A DNA stretch of 64,000 nucleotides from the NCBI GenBank assembly GCA_965207275.1, contig CBDBMH010000002.1, forward strand, positions 1,922,001 to 1,986,000, in the 5' to 3' direction. Below the pieces are notes generated by a model. It was not told the DNA's origin and ran no database searches. It was given only the letters and a program-made list of their open reading frames with translations. Below are positions 25,804 through 35,275 of this stretch, piece after piece. This DNA comes from Bin22 sp965207275. Its GTDB lineage: Bacteria; Chloroflexota; Dehalococcoidia; Lucifugimonadales; UBA3495. A program made the position numbers and the translations under genes. Numbering within the stretch: the first letter of the stretch is position 1; each line of letters opens with the position of its first letter.

Positions 25804-27489
25804 ATGCGTGGAGGAGATGCAATCGTACATGCCCTGGAGAAAGAGGGGGTGGAGTATATCTCTGGTTTCGCCGGAGGCGGTGAGCAGCCTCTGTGGCCTG
25901 CCCTCCGGCAGTCGTCCACTATCAAGGTCTTTTCGGCGCGCCACGAGCGCCAGGGGGTGGAAATCGCCGACGGCTACGCCAGGGCAACGGGCAAAGTCGG
26001 CGTGGCCCTGTGCGGCACCGGGCCGGGCGCCACCAACACCCTGACGGGAATTGCCGGCGCATATGCCGACAACATACCGGTGTTGCTGCTGATGGGCCAG
26101 CATCCCCTGGCAAACATGGGACGGGAAATCCAGCAGGAAGCTCCCTCCAGCATTTTTGATAGTTTCGTCAAGTGGAAGGGTACCTTCTCAAAGATAGAAG
26201 ACATTCCATCCGTTATGCGCCGGGCCTTCACTGCGCTGCGGTCCGGCACCCCCGGCCCGGTTGTCCTGGAAATGCCCTCAGACGTGCTGTCTTCAGAAGC
26301 GCCCGACGAAATCCTGCGCTACGAAGCGGTGGGACCCGGGCGCAAGGCTGCCGCCGACCCGTCGGACATTGACCGGGCCGCCGAAATCCTGGTCAACGCC
26401 AGCTACCCCATCCTGAACCTGGGTGGCGGCGTTTTGGCCGCGGAGGCCTGGGACGAGGCACGGGAACTGGCGGAAATGCTCTCCATGCCGGTAGCCACCA
26501 CCCTGGTTGGCAAGGGAACTTTCCCCGAAAATCATCCCCTCTCATTGGGCGGCGGCGTATATCCCCGAAGCAAATACGCTTCCGGCCAGGCCCTCCACAT
26601 CAACCGGAAAGCCGACGCTGTCCTGGCCGTGGGCAACTCTTTCCGGCTGCCCAACGGGACCGATGGACGGCCCATACCGGACGGCGTCAAGCTGATCCAC
26701 GTCAACGCGGACCCGGGAGACTTGAACAAGATATATCCTGCTGACGTGCCCATGCTGGCGGACGCCAGGCTGGCCCTGCAGGCCCTGAAGGCAGCCGTGC
26801 GGGACCGCCTGGGCCCTGGCGGCGGCGGAATCAAGGAAGAGGTGGTCGCTGAAATCCAGCAGGCCAGGGCCAAGTGGCTGAGTGAGTGGGAACCGGTGTT
26901 CACCGACTCGTCGACTCCTACTAACGGCTATCGTGTTGTCCAGGAACTGATGAAACTCGTAGACCTGGACCGCACTGTGGCGCTTCACGACGCCGGGGGC
27001 AGCCGGGGCTACCTCTCTCCCTTCTGGATGTCCACGATGCCCCGCACCTACATTGGCATGGGAGGTATGGCCGCCATGGGCTGGTCCATGGGCGCCACCG
27101 TGGGCGCCAAGCTGGGCCGCCCGGACCACCTGGTTTTCAACGTGATCGGCGACGCTTCCTTCGGCATGGTGGGTATGGAAATCGAGACCGCCGTGAGGAT
27201 GGGCCTGCCCACTCTCACCGTATTGCTCAACAACGGTGGCACCGGCGGGGGGCTGATGGCCATGGAACGCCCCAACGCCGCTCCGCCGGCCATGGCGGAA
27301 CTGGGCGGCAACTTCAGTGTAGTTGCCCAGGGGCTGGGCGCCTACTCTGAGCGGGTCGAGAATCCGGTTGAAGTCTCGTCCGCTTTGAGACGTTGCATCC
27401 AGGCCACCGAGTCCGGTCAGGCGGCCCTGTGTGAGGTGATTATCCGGCCCATGCCCACGCCGGAAACTCCGGATAGCTGGTCCCTGTAA
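25804..27489 (+). CDS. Thiamine pyrophosphate-dependent enzyme (acetolactate synthase-like)
   Basis: A 561-residue three-domain TPP enzyme. The N-terminal Pyr domain has the activating Glu in FSARHERQGVEIADGYARATG and GTGPGATNTLTGIAGAYADNIPVLLLMGQ. The central domain has YPILNLGGGVL. The C-terminal PP domain has the thiamine motif GDASFGMVGMEIETAVRMGLPTLTVLLNN with the metal-binding Asp and Asn. It could be an acetolactate synthase-like, benzoylformate decarboxylase-like or oxalyl-CoA decarboxylase-like enzyme; no regulatory subunit (ilvN) is nearby, which argues against branched-chain biosynthesis. The ATG at 25804 follows GGAGGCGAG; the 40 upstream codons are not conserved. Confidence 0.92.
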   Translation: MRGGDAIVHALEKEGVEYISGFAGGGEQPLWPALRQSSTIKVFSARHERQGVEIADGYARATGKVGVALCGTGPGATNTLTGIAGAYADNIPVLLLMGQHPLANMGREIQQEAPSSIFDSFVKWKGTFSKIEDIPSVMRRAFTALRSGTPGPVVLEMPSDVLSSEAPDEILRYEAVGPGRKAAADPSDIDRAAEILVNASYPILNLGGGVLAAEAWDEARELAEMLSMPVATTLVGKGTFPENHPLSLGGGVYPRSKYASGQALHINRKADAVLAVGNSFRLPNGTDGRPIPDGVKLIHVNADPGDLNKIYPADVPMLADARLALQALKAAVRDRLGPGGGGIKEEVVAEIQQARAKWLSEWEPVFTDSSTPTNGYRVVQELMKLVDLDRTVALHDAGGSRGYLSPFWMSTMPRTYIGMGGMAAMGWSMGATVGAKLGRPDHLVFNVIGDASFGMVGMEIETAVRMGLPTLTVLLNNGGTGGGLMAMERPNAAPPAMAELGGNFSVVAQGLGAYSERVENPVEVSSALRRCIQATESGQAALCEVIIRPMPTPETPDSWSL

Positions 27490-27546
27490 TTAGCGGAGCC
27501 TGTGACGCCCCCAGGCCGTTTAGCGAAGCAGAATAGGAGGAAAGCT

Positions 27547-29400
27547 ATGCCGTACCAGCCCATAGAGGACTACGGAATCATCGGCAATATGCACACGGTG
27601 GCTCTGGTTGGCATGAACGGCTCAATAGACTGGTTCTGCTCACCCAATTTTGACTCGCCCAGCATATTCGCCGCCATCCTGGACGACGAGAAGGGAGGTC
27701 GCTTCAAGATTGCGCCGGCCTTCCAGGACCACGATCTGACCACCAAGCAGATGTACTGGCCGGAGACCAACGTCCTGGTAACCCGCTTCCTCTCCCCCGA
27801 GGGTGTTGGAGAAGTCATCGACTTCATGCCGGTAGGGGACCATCACGACCTGCACCGCAGCAGCGAGTTGATCCGCCGGGTTAACGTGGTACGGGGTGAA
27901 ATGAACTTTCGGATGGAATGTTTTCCGGCCTTCGACTTCGCTCGCAACGAGCATCACATTCGCATGAACGCCCTGGGGGCGGCCATAACCTCCGAAGGGA
28001 TCCACATTCAGCTGACCACCAGTAGGCACCTGGAGCAGGTGGGAAACGGTCTGGTGAGCGAGTTTACGCTCCACGAAGGGCAGACCGCCACATTCGCCCT
28101 GGACGACGTGGCCAACAACCGCGGGCCGGTGCTGCCCCTGGATGAAGAAGAAAGCGAGCGCTTGTTTGCCGAAACGGTGGAATTCTGGCGCAACTGGCTG
28201 TCCCAGTGCACCTATCGGGGACGGTGGCGGGAAATGGTACATCGGTCGGCCCTGGTGCTGAAGCTGTTGACCTACGACCCCACCGGCGCCATCGTGGCCG
28301 CCCCCACTTGCAGCCTGCCCGAGGACGTGGGTGGGGAGCGGAACTGGGACTACCGCTATACCTGGATCCGGGACGCCGCCTTCACCCTCTACGCCCTGCT
28401 GCGCATCGGCTTCACCGAGGAAGCCACCAAGTTCATGAAGTTCATCGAGGCCCGGGCCAGTGAGCTGAATCCCGACGGTTCCCTGCAGATTATGTACGGC
28501 ATTGACGGACGCCACCAGCTAATGGAAGAGGAACTGTGGCACCTGGAAGGGTATAAGGGATCATCACCGGTCCGGGTGGGCAACGGAGCATATGACCAAC
28601 TGCAACTGGACATTTACGGCGAGTTGATGGACTCGGTCTACATCTACAACCGGCACGCCGAGCCTATTTCCTTCGACTTCTGGCTTCACCTGCGCCGCCT
28701 CACCGACTGGGTGGTAGAGAACTGGCGCCGAGAGGACGAGGGTATCTGGGAAGTCCGCGGCGGAAGGAAGCACTTCGTATATTCCAAGCTCATGTGCTGG
28801 GTGGCCATTGATCGCGCCATTCGCCTGGCCGACGCCCGCTCTTTTCCCGCCGACCGGCCGCGCTGGGAAGCGGTTCGGGACGCCATCTACGAGGAGATAA
28901 TGACCTACGGCTGGAACGAGGAAATTCAGTCTTTCGTCCAGTCGTACAATAGCGACTGCCTCGACGCGTCCTGCCTCCTGATGCCCCTGGTTTTCTTTGT
29001 GGCCCCTTCAGACCCCCGAATATTGAAAACCCTGGAGGCCATCAATCGGTCGCCGGACCATGGGGGGCTGGTCTCCAACAGCCTGGTCTACCGCTACAAT
29101 CTGGAGGCTTCCCCCGATGGGTTGAATGGCCACGAAGGAGCCTTCAATATCTGCACCTTCTGGCTGGTGGAGGCCATGAGCCGGGCCGGCCGCTACGATC
29201 CCAAAGCGCTGGACCAGGCCCGTCTTATCTTCGAGAAGATGTTGAGCTACGCCAACCACCTGGGTCTGTATGCCGAGGAGACCGGCCACAGCGGGGAGGG
29301 GCTGGGCAATTTCCCCCAGGCCTTCACCCACCTGGCCCTGATCAGCGCCGCCTGCAACCTGGACCGGGATATCGATACCGCCGGCCAGGTCATTTGGTAG
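27547..29400 (+). CDS. GH15 family glucoamylase/trehalase
   Basis: A 617-residue glycoside hydrolase with the usual bacterial GH15 plan. The N-terminal beta-sandwich (1-220) opens PIEDYGIIGNMHTVALVGMNGSIDWFC. The (alpha/alpha)6 barrel follows with NWDYRYTWIRDAAFTLYAL, the catalytic acid in EDEGIWEVRGG (near residue 403) and the catalytic base in HEGAFNICTFWLVEA. No signal peptide, so it acts in the cytoplasm, as expected for trehalose- or maltooligosaccharide-cleaving members. Perfect ribosome site AGGAGG seven bases before the ATG. Neighbours give no clear sugar pathway, though a ThuA-like gene lies 5 kb away. Confidence 0.94.
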   Translation: MPYQPIEDYGIIGNMHTVALVGMNGSIDWFCSPNFDSPSIFAAILDDEKGGRFKIAPAFQDHDLTTKQMYWPETNVLVTRFLSPEGVGEVIDFMPVGDHHDLHRSSELIRRVNVVRGEMNFRMECFPAFDFARNEHHIRMNALGAAITSEGIHIQLTTSRHLEQVGNGLVSEFTLHEGQTATFALDDVANNRGPVLPLDEEESERLFAETVEFWRNWLSQCTYRGRWREMVHRSALVLKLLTYDPTGAIVAAPTCSLPEDVGGERNWDYRYTWIRDAAFTLYALLRIGFTEEATKFMKFIEARASELNPDGSLQIMYGIDGRHQLMEEELWHLEGYKGSSPVRVGNGAYDQLQLDIYGELMDSVYIYNRHAEPISFDFWLHLRRLTDWVVENWRREDEGIWEVRGGRKHFVYSKLMCWVAIDRAIRLADARSFPADRPRWEAVRDAIYEEIMTYGWNEEIQSFVQSYNSDCLDASCLLMPLVFFVAPSDPRILKTLEAINRSPDHGGLVSNSLVYRYNLEASPDGLNGHEGAFNICTFWLVEAMSRAGRYDPKALDQARLIFEKMLSYANHLGLYAEETGHSGEGLGNFPQAFTHLALISAACNLDRDIDTAGQVIW

Positions 29401-29457
29401 CGACGAAGCTAAGTTCTCGGAGACAAGGGCTATCGCATATCAGATTGGGGCATACCC

Positions 29458-29555
29458 CGTCATTCCGGCCTTGAGCCGGAATCCAGAAAGGTTACGGAAG
29501 TCAACAGCAACGCACAGCAGACGACCTGGATTCCGGCCCCTGTGCCGGAATGACG
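29458..29555. repeat. Inverted-repeat intergenic element
   Basis: CGTCATTCCGGCCTTGAGCC and onward (29458-29486) is the inverse of the segment at 29526-29555 that ends GCCGGAATGACG. The arms of about 29 bases differ at a few positions and are separated by 39 bases. Each arm contains its own small hairpin (CCGG around TTGAG). It lies between two convergent genes. Related half-elements occur at 38088-38147. Confidence 0.75.
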
Positions 29556-29575
29556 ATCTATTTCGACGACAGCCT

Positions 29576-30979
29576 CTAGTCCAGCTTCCGCCGGTCTTCC
29601 AGGCGGCGGGCCTTGGGCAACACGCCGGCCCCGGTCAGGGGCGCCAGGCTGTCCGGCCCCACCATCTCCACCTTTATGCCCACGTTCAAGCGGTCGCGGA
29701 AGGTACGCTCCAGGTCCCGATGGATAAAGTCCAGGTCGCTGGCCTCGGGGGTATGCTCCACCTGAACGGTCATCTCCTCCCGGTTGCCCAGGCGCTCGAC
29801 GATGCAGTAGTACTCACCGGTGAGACCGCTCTTGGTGGCCACAATGGTCCCCACGCCTTCGGGCCAGACGTTGACGCCCCGCAGCTTAACCATGAAGTCT
29901 GATCGGCCGTGGATGGGGTCGATCTTCTGCATCCAGCTGCCGCAATCGCACTGTCCCTGGGGCCACAGGCGGGTAACGTCCTTGATGTCGTACCGGACGA
30001 TGGGGTAGTTTTCCTTGTACAGCGCCGTGACAATCATCGTACCCACTTCCCCGGGCTCCACCGGCTCGTAGGTGTCCGGGTCCACTATCTCCACGATGAA
30101 GGCGTCCTCCCAGATGTGGTGGCCGCCGGCGTAAGGGCACTCGGAGGAGATGGCCTGGACTTCGTGCATTCCGTAGGTGTCATAAGCGGGCACTCCCCAG
30201 GCCTCGCGGACCAGGTCGGACTTTCCGAAGCACTCCACCAGCTTCAGCTTCAGGTCCCTGCCCACCTCCAGGCCCATGTCCCTGGCCACCTGGGACATGT
30301 GCAGCAGGTATTCGGGGAAGCCCACCAGGGCGTTCACCTGCCACTTCTGGGCAATCTCCAGGGCGCGAGTGGTACGGGTTACCACACCGGCGCTGGTGGT
30401 GACGGGAATACATCCCAGCCACTGCCACAGCGCTTCATGGGCCGAGTAGGCGGCGTTATGGGTGGAGTAGAGCAGGGTGTTCATCACCACGTCGCCGGGC
30501 TTGAAACCATGCCAGTAATAGGAACGGGACCGCAGGATGTTGCCCACCTCCCGGTCCCAAGGGGTGTAGAAGGTAGGGCGGGGCTCGCCGGCGGTGCCGC
30601 CGCTGGAGTGGATGCGCCAGGGAATCTCCCCGGCCAGCACGTCCCGCCCCACATAGTCGCCGAAGGGCGGGTAGGCGTCCACGCTCTGGCGGATGTCCTC
30701 CACCGTGTACATGGGAGCCTTCCTCAGGTCGTCAATGGTTTTGATGTCTCCCGGCTCAATGCCCGCTTCATCCCATTTGCGGCGGTAGAAAGGTACCTGG
30801 TAGGCCCGCTCTACCGCTTCCCGCATGCGCCGCTCCTGCAGCTCGTGAATTTCCTCTACGCTCAGCAGGAAGACGCCGCGGAAATAATCAGGGGCCGGCG
30901 GGTACTCCCGCACCAGTTCCTCAAAGTCGATGGACTTGTAGTAGAAGGGAACGTCGTGGAATTCGGCGTTTTTCAGCAC
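29576..30979 (-). CDS. Phenylacetate-CoA ligase (PaaK)-like enzyme
   Basis: A 467-residue ANL-superfamily adenylate-forming ligase closest in style to PaaK. RMREAVERAYQVPFYRRKWDEAG is the PaaK N-terminal region, HSSGGTAGEPRPTFYT the phosphate-binding loop (the family usually has SSGTTG), YDTYGMHEV the adenine/aryl site and VRYDIKDV the hinge area. The C-terminal domain (from about 370) includes GRSDFMVKLRGVNVWP. It would activate an aromatic or other carboxylic acid to its CoA thioester. GTG start with AGGAGG upstream. Substrate not determinable; it fits the nearby aromatic oxygenases. Confidence 0.9.
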   Translation of the reverse strand: MLKNAEFHDVPFYYKSIDFEELVREYPPAPDYFRGVFLLSVEEIHELQERRMREAVERAYQVPFYRRKWDEAGIEPGDIKTIDDLRKAPMYTVEDIRQSVDAYPPFGDYVGRDVLAGEIPWRIHSSGGTAGEPRPTFYTPWDREVGNILRSRSYYWHGFKPGDVVMNTLLYSTHNAAYSAHEALWQWLGCIPVTTSAGVVTRTTRALEIAQKWQVNALVGFPEYLLHMSQVARDMGLEVGRDLKLKLVECFGKSDLVREAWGVPAYDTYGMHEVQAISSECPYAGGHHIWEDAFIVEIVDPDTYEPVEPGEVGTMIVTALYKENYPIVRYDIKDVTRLWPQGQCDCGSWMQKIDPIHGRSDFMVKLRGVNVWPEGVGTIVATKSGLTGEYYCIVERLGNREEMTVQVEHTPEASDLDFIHRDLERTFRDRLNVGIKVEMVGPDSLAPLTGAGVLPKARRLEDRRKLD

Positions 30980-31098
30980 GGGAAACCTCCTGTTTTTGCC
31001 GCCTTCCGACGTCCCGGGTTTCTAATGCTTCAGGCTCTGGATCTCGGCTCCCGGCGGAATGGCGGGTATGGGGTCGCAATGCTTGGGACGGCCGACGG

Positions 31099-32010
31099 CT
31101 ATTCCTCCAATTTCAACGCCTTTATGGCATTGGTCCGCACAAACTTCCTGTACACCTCCGGCTTGATGGTGCGGTGGGCCCCGCCCCAGTCGAAGCCGTT
31201 GTCCACGATCTTCTGGTAGTCGTCCAGCCAAACCTTGGGGTTGATGGCGGGGTAGTCGCTGCCGAAGACCAGCTTGTCCTGCAGCACCGTGTTCATGTAC
31301 TGGAACACTATGGGCTGGGTGGCGTAGATGTAGCGGGGCAGCCAGCCCGACAAGTCCATGTACACGTTTTCGTGCCGCCAGCAGACGGCCAGACCCTCTT
31401 CCGTCCAGGGCCAGCCGAAGTGGGTCATGATGATGCGCAGGTCGGGAAAGGCGGTGGCCACGTCGTCCAGCATCACCGGACGGCACCCGTTGATGGTGCA
31501 GCGGGTCATACGGGTGGTGCCGGTGTGCACCAGGATGGCGATGTCCAGTTCCACGCACTTGGCATAGATGTCCCACATCAGCGGCTTGTCATTGGGACAG
31601 AATTCCTGGTAGGCGGGATGGAACTTCAGGCCCTTGCAGCCCAGTTCCGTGGCCGCCCGCTCAATCTCGCGAAGGGCCAGGGGCCCCATGTGAGGATCTA
31701 CCCCGGCAAAGGGAATGAAGAGGTCGGGGTACTTCTCGGCGTACAGGGCCAGGTAGTCGTTGGGCAGCGCCCGTCCCCACTGGTTGTAGGAGACCATGTT
31801 GACGATGACCGCCTTGTCCACTCCCGCATCCTGGAAGGTCTCATAAGTCTCATCAATGGTGATGAACTGTTTGCCGTGGTGGGGCGCCTCGGGACTGCGG
31901 CCAAAAAAGTCATAGTGGGCTTCGGTATAGGAAGGCCCGTGACCCAGGCAGGTCTCCTGGGTGAAGGGGTGAATGTGTATGTCGATAGGCTTGATGTCCG
32001 AGGTGGTCAT
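31099..32010 (-). CDS. Amidohydrolase 2 family protein
   Basis: A 303-residue metal-dependent hydrolase or decarboxylase of the ACMSD/gamma-resorcylate decarboxylase type. PIDIHIHPFTQE carries the HxH metal pair, GLKFHPAYQE a central His, THFGWPWTEE another, and FGSDYPAINP the metal-ligand Asp. Length and order match the family. Excellent ribosome site TAGGAGGAG. It is transcribed just upstream of the PaaK-like gene and may share its transcript, so decarboxylation and CoA activation of one aromatic acid is a reasonable but unproven reading. Confidence 0.92.
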   Translation of the reverse strand: MTTSDIKPIDIHIHPFTQETCLGHGPSYTEAHYDFFGRSPEAPHHGKQFITIDETYETFQDAGVDKAVIVNMVSYNQWGRALPNDYLALYAEKYPDLFIPFAGVDPHMGPLALREIERAATELGCKGLKFHPAYQEFCPNDKPLMWDIYAKCVELDIAILVHTGTTRMTRCTINGCRPVMLDDVATAFPDLRIIMTHFGWPWTEEGLAVCWRHENVYMDLSGWLPRYIYATQPIVFQYMNTVLQDKLVFGSDYPAINPKVWLDDYQKIVDNGFDWGGAHRTIKPEVYRKFVRTNAIKALKLEE

Positions 32011-32213
32011 TAGCTCCTCCTACGGGGCACCGTAAAAATATGCCGCCTATCTTATACTTTTGCCGTAATGCGGGCAAGGGAATAGCGAGGCTGCCTATAC
32101 AGTATGTCAACGGCCAGGAACCTTGCCATTGACTACCTTATGCGCTACTTTATACTTGCTTCTCAGTCCAACCCTTCCAGTGTTGGTGACTTCCCAAGCA
32201 TTGAGGTAACACT

Positions 32214-32450
32214 ATGACTACCGGTTCCCACGAAGAGCGCATCAGCCGGCTGGAGGGCGCCTTTGAGATGTTCGCCACGGTAGTTAACAACATGGTTACC
32301 CGAGAAGAGCATCAGGCATCAATAAGCGCATTGCGGCAAGAAATGCGTGCCGAAATCCAGGCCGCCGAACTGCGGCTCACTCGCTGGATTGTTGGCTCCG
32401 CTTTTTCCACAGCTACCCTCGTCATCACCGTAATCAAGCTCTGGCCCTGA
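32214..32450 (+). CDS. Coiled-coil protein with C-terminal membrane helix (78 aa)
   Basis: A small protein whose first 55 residues are a predicted heptad helix (RISRLEGAFEMFATVVNNMVTREEHQASISALRQEMRAEI) and whose last 20 residues form one membrane helix (IVGSAFSTATLVITVIKLW). Such tail-anchored coiled-coil proteins are frequent beside bacterial membrane complexes but their roles are rarely known. It is a separate transcription unit from the upstream minus-strand amidohydrolase. Confidence 0.65.
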   Translation: MTTGSHEERISRLEGAFEMFATVVNNMVTREEHQASISALRQEMRAEIQAAELRLTRWIVGSAFSTATLVITVIKLWP

Positions 32451-32569
32451 CCTCTGACTTATCCACGATATTCGATTCCGCCCCCGTTCCCACATTGACC
32501 GCAGCTGCCCATTTTGAAATTGGTTCTGCATCCAAACTGGCTACAGACCCTAGTACGCGAGGGTTGCAA

Positions 32570-33682
32570 ATGACCTTAACATCTATTCCCCTAGCGAGGG
32601 AACTTGACAGAGTCCCCTCCAGCCGTGTCTCCCTCGACGCCGCCCAGGAACTGCGGTTTCAGCGCCTGGCTGAGTCGGCGGTGATGATTGACGTGCACCA
32701 GCACCCCATGATATTGCCCGACGACGTAAGTCGTCTGACCGAGTACCTGCGCGCCAACATCTACAGTTGGGGTTATGAGGCGGTACGCCAGGGCGGGTGG
32801 ACGGCGGTGACGACGGCCAACATGTTCCGGTGCCTGGTCAACAACCCGGATATGTCCTTTGCCGAGTTTGACGACATCCTCACCGAGGTGGGGCTGATGC
32901 TGTCGGACGTGGACCGGCAGGAGGATGTGGTCAAGGTTACCAATGCCGATGAAATCCAGGCGGCCCGCCAGCAGGGCAAAATAGGCTTCATGCCCACCCT
33001 GGAGCACTTGGCCATCGGCAACGACATCAATCGCCTGGACATTCTGTACAGCGCGGGAGTACGGCTGGCCGGTCTCACCTACAACCGCAAGAACTACATC
33101 GGCGACGGGCAGCAGGAACGCAACGCCGGCGGCCTCAGCGAATTCGGCGTGGCGGTGGTGCGCCGAATGAACCAACTGGGTATGTGCATCGACGTCTCCC
33201 ACGCCTCCATACCCACGGCCATGGACGCCATCGAATTTTCCGAGGCGCCCATCACCTTCAGCCATAACGCCTCCTACACCCTGCGGCCCAACACCCGCAC
33301 CCGCCGGGATGAAGAACTGGTCGCCTGCGCCCGCAAGGGGGGCCTCGTCGCCATCACCGCCGTCCCCAACTCTCTCAGCGACGACCCCAGGCAGGACATA
33401 AACTGCGTCCTGGACCACTACGACTATATGGTCGACCTGGTGGGCGTTGACCACGTTGCCATCGGCACCGACACCAACGTGGGCGACCACGTAGACTTCC
33501 ATCACTATGTCCTCAATCGCTCCTACGAGGAACTGCCCGCCCCCTACCTTGATGGCCTGGAATCCCCGGCCGACGGGCAGAACATCATCCGGGGACTGGT
33601 GAGCCGGGGGCACTCCGACGAGGATATCCTTAAGATTCTCGGCGGGAACGCGCTGGACTTCTTTCGCCGGGTAATGGAGTAA
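32570..33682 (+). CDS. Membrane dipeptidase (peptidase M19) family
   Basis: A 370-residue binuclear zinc dipeptidase of the renal dipeptidase family. The first metal motif DGHNDxP reads DVHQHP, with His43 and His45, so the second ligand is His rather than Asp. The bridging Glu is in MPTLEHLAIG, the other His ligands in IDVSHAS and ITFSHNAS, and the C-terminal VDLVGVDHVAIGTDTNVG holds the catalytic Asp. No signal peptide is visible. The ATG at 32570 begins just before the conserved part. Substrates may be D-amino-acid-containing or other dipeptides. Confidence 0.9.
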   Translation: MTLTSIPLARELDRVPSSRVSLDAAQELRFQRLAESAVMIDVHQHPMILPDDVSRLTEYLRANIYSWGYEAVRQGGWTAVTTANMFRCLVNNPDMSFAEFDDILTEVGLMLSDVDRQEDVVKVTNADEIQAARQQGKIGFMPTLEHLAIGNDINRLDILYSAGVRLAGLTYNRKNYIGDGQQERNAGGLSEFGVAVVRRMNQLGMCIDVSHASIPTAMDAIEFSEAPITFSHNASYTLRPNTRTRRDEELVACARKGGLVAITAVPNSLSDDPRQDINCVLDHYDYMVDLVGVDHVAIGTDTNVGDHVDFHHYVLNRSYEELPAPYLDGLESPADGQNIIRGLVSRGHSDEDILKILGGNALDFFRRVME

Positions 33683-34342
33683 GGCCCTCTCTGCCTTGCC
33701 ATCATCCTGGGAGAGATGCGGGCCGCGTGGGCCGGCAATGGGACCGGCAATCCACCCCGCCAATGACTACGACCCAGGGCTTGTCGAAGGATGCTCCGGT
33801 CAGAGATGGCGCGACGGGCTCACCCGGAGCGGGCAAGGGCGATGCCAACGCCCCCGTCAGGGCAATCGCGTCTTGATTGGAGGCTGTTACTTGGAACAGC
33901 GGTCATGTCTCCCTGAGCCTGCCGAAGGGCCTAAGATTCTACCCTTCAACCAGGTTACGGGTCCGAAAGCCTGCTCTTGGGTTCAGGGCAATCGCGCTTT
34001 AAAGAATGTCATGCTGAGCGAAGTCGAAGCATCTGAATCCGTACCTGCCAGCCAGGCATTGGGACCCAATCCACGACTCCCAGCCAAGAGTTTAGACCCT
34101 TCGGCAAGCTCAGGGTGACTGACTCTTTTCTGCCGGTCCTGGGGCAATCTGAGGAATATTTATAATGCGACTGCCCTGCTCTTGGGTTTGATTCTAGACT
34201 CTTCGGCTTCGCGCAGAGTGACGGTCGGTTAAGGCGCGATTGCCCTGACGCCCACGTCGGGGCGCCCCCGCAATTTGTAGCTGGTGTATAATGGGCCGAC
34301 GCTGACCTACGCTACCAATTTTATAAACGGAGGTATGATTCA
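33683..34342. repeat. Repeat-filled intergenic tract
   Basis: No gene is visible. The tract contains repeat A copy 1 (33903-33976), two direct copies of GGGCAATCGCG (33860-33870, 33986-33996), one inverted copy (34235-34245), and GTCATGCTGAGCGAAGTCGA-type and CCCTTCGGCAAGCTCAGGGT-type words (34007-34040 and 34097-34117) familiar from intergenic repeats in uncultivated bacteria. It is the counterpart of 37129-38402. Confidence 0.75.
33903..33976. repeat. Dispersed intergenic repeat A, copy 1
   Basis: About 74 bases that match 37475-37545 in the same orientation. The shared words include CCCTGAGC, TGCCGAAGGG, CTAA, and the 20-base GGTTACGGGTCCGAAAGCC block. The copies differ by scattered substitutions and one or two short indels. 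Confidence 0.85.
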
Positions 34343-35035
34343 GTGAAGTTACTGGTGATAAGCGGAGGACGCCACCCCTACGAGGAATCTACTCCCATTC
34401 TCAACGAATTTCTTACCGCCGCAGGCCACGACGTTACCGTTACCGAGGACGCCTCGGTGCTGGCCAAGACCGCCGATATGAACTCGTTTGACGCCCTGGT
34501 ATTCAATACTCGCCGCGAGAATATTGCCGGTTTCGGCGACTGGGCCCTGGAACCCGCCGAGTGCGAGGGTATGGCCAGCTACATCAAGTCCGGCAAGGGC
34601 TTTGTGTGCATCCACATTTCCACCTGCCTGTCCGCCACCTGGCCCGAGTACCACGAAATTACCGGTGGGGGCTGGATCAGCGGCACCAGCTACCACCCGC
34701 CCTACGGCGAGTTCACCGTCAACATCAGCCAGGCCGGGCACCCCGGTGTCCAGGGTGTGTCCGACTTTTCAACCAACGACGAGCTTTACATGGGGCTGGC
34801 CTACGGCGAGGGCAACAGCATTTTCCTGACCGGCGACTCGGAGGAGGGCACCTGGCCCTGGGGTCCCGACCGGGCTCCCACCTTCATGGCCGGCGGCACT
34901 TACCCCCTGGCTTGGACTCGCAGTTACGGCGACGGCAAGGTGTTTGTACTGCTACTGGGCCACGACGGCCGCAGCTTTGAAACGCCCGAGTTCCAGAAGA
35001 TTGTTTTGAACGGGGTCGACTGGGCAACGGCGTAG
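34343..35035 (+). CDS. ThuA-like domain protein
   Basis: A 230-residue protein of the ThuA/trehalose-utilisation-like class I amidotransferase fold: KLLVISGGRHPYEESTPILNEFLTAAGHDVTV, MASYIKSGKGFVCIHIST, and PLAWTRSYGDGKVFVLLLGHDGRSFETPEFQKIVLNGVDWA. In such proteins the usual amidotransferase Cys is not conserved, and the function, often linked to sugar metabolism, is poorly defined. GTG start preceded by GGAGGT. A terminator hairpin follows. Confidence 0.9.
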   Translation: MKLLVISGGRHPYEESTPILNEFLTAAGHDVTVTEDASVLAKTADMNSFDALVFNTRRENIAGFGDWALEPAECEGMASYIKSGKGFVCIHISTCLSATWPEYHEITGGGWISGTSYHPPYGEFTVNISQAGHPGVQGVSDFSTNDELYMGLAYGEGNSIFLTGDSEEGTWPWGPDRAPTFMAGGTYPLAWTRSYGDGKVFVLLLGHDGRSFETPEFQKIVLNGVDWATA

Positions 35036-35064
35036 TTTCCCCAAACATGTACCGTCACATGGCT

Positions 35065-35096
35065 AGGGCTGGGACGCTTGGCCCGGCCCTTTCATT
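35065..35096 (+). terminator. Terminator of the ThuA-like gene
   Basis: AGGGCTGGG (35065-35073) pairs with CCCGGCCCT (35082-35090) with one G-T pair, followed by TTTCATT. It begins 30 bases after the stop codon. Confidence 0.7.
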
Positions 35097-35173
35097 ATCG
35101 AACATTCCTGTCCGCTCGTGGACTGGAAATTTGGGCTTGCCGGCACGAATCGTTTTCCCTAAGAATAAGCAAA

Positions 35174-35202
35174 GAGGGCGCCCACCAGGGGCGCCCCTAC
35201 AT
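35174..35202. repeat. REP-like hairpin element, second copy
   Basis: On the minus strand this reads GTAGGGGCGCCCCTGGTGGG and onward, the same GTAGGGGCGC...GCGCCC palindromic family as the element at 1732-1757. It lies in the gap between convergent genes. Confidence 0.55.
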
Positions 35203-35275
35203 TTCAGGATCGCTCGGACCTTGTAGGGAAAACCCTTGTGGTTGCCCCCACCCGATCCACTTGTGCCAGCGGGCC

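Noticed and set aside
29909..31219. 436-codon plus-strand open frame over the PaaK-like gene
   Set aside because: Antisense to a gene with clear adenylate-ligase motifs and a perfect ribosome site.
32591..33763. 390-codon minus-strand open frame over the M19 dipeptidase
   Set aside because: Antisense to a conserved zinc peptidase; composition typical of antisense GC-rich frames.
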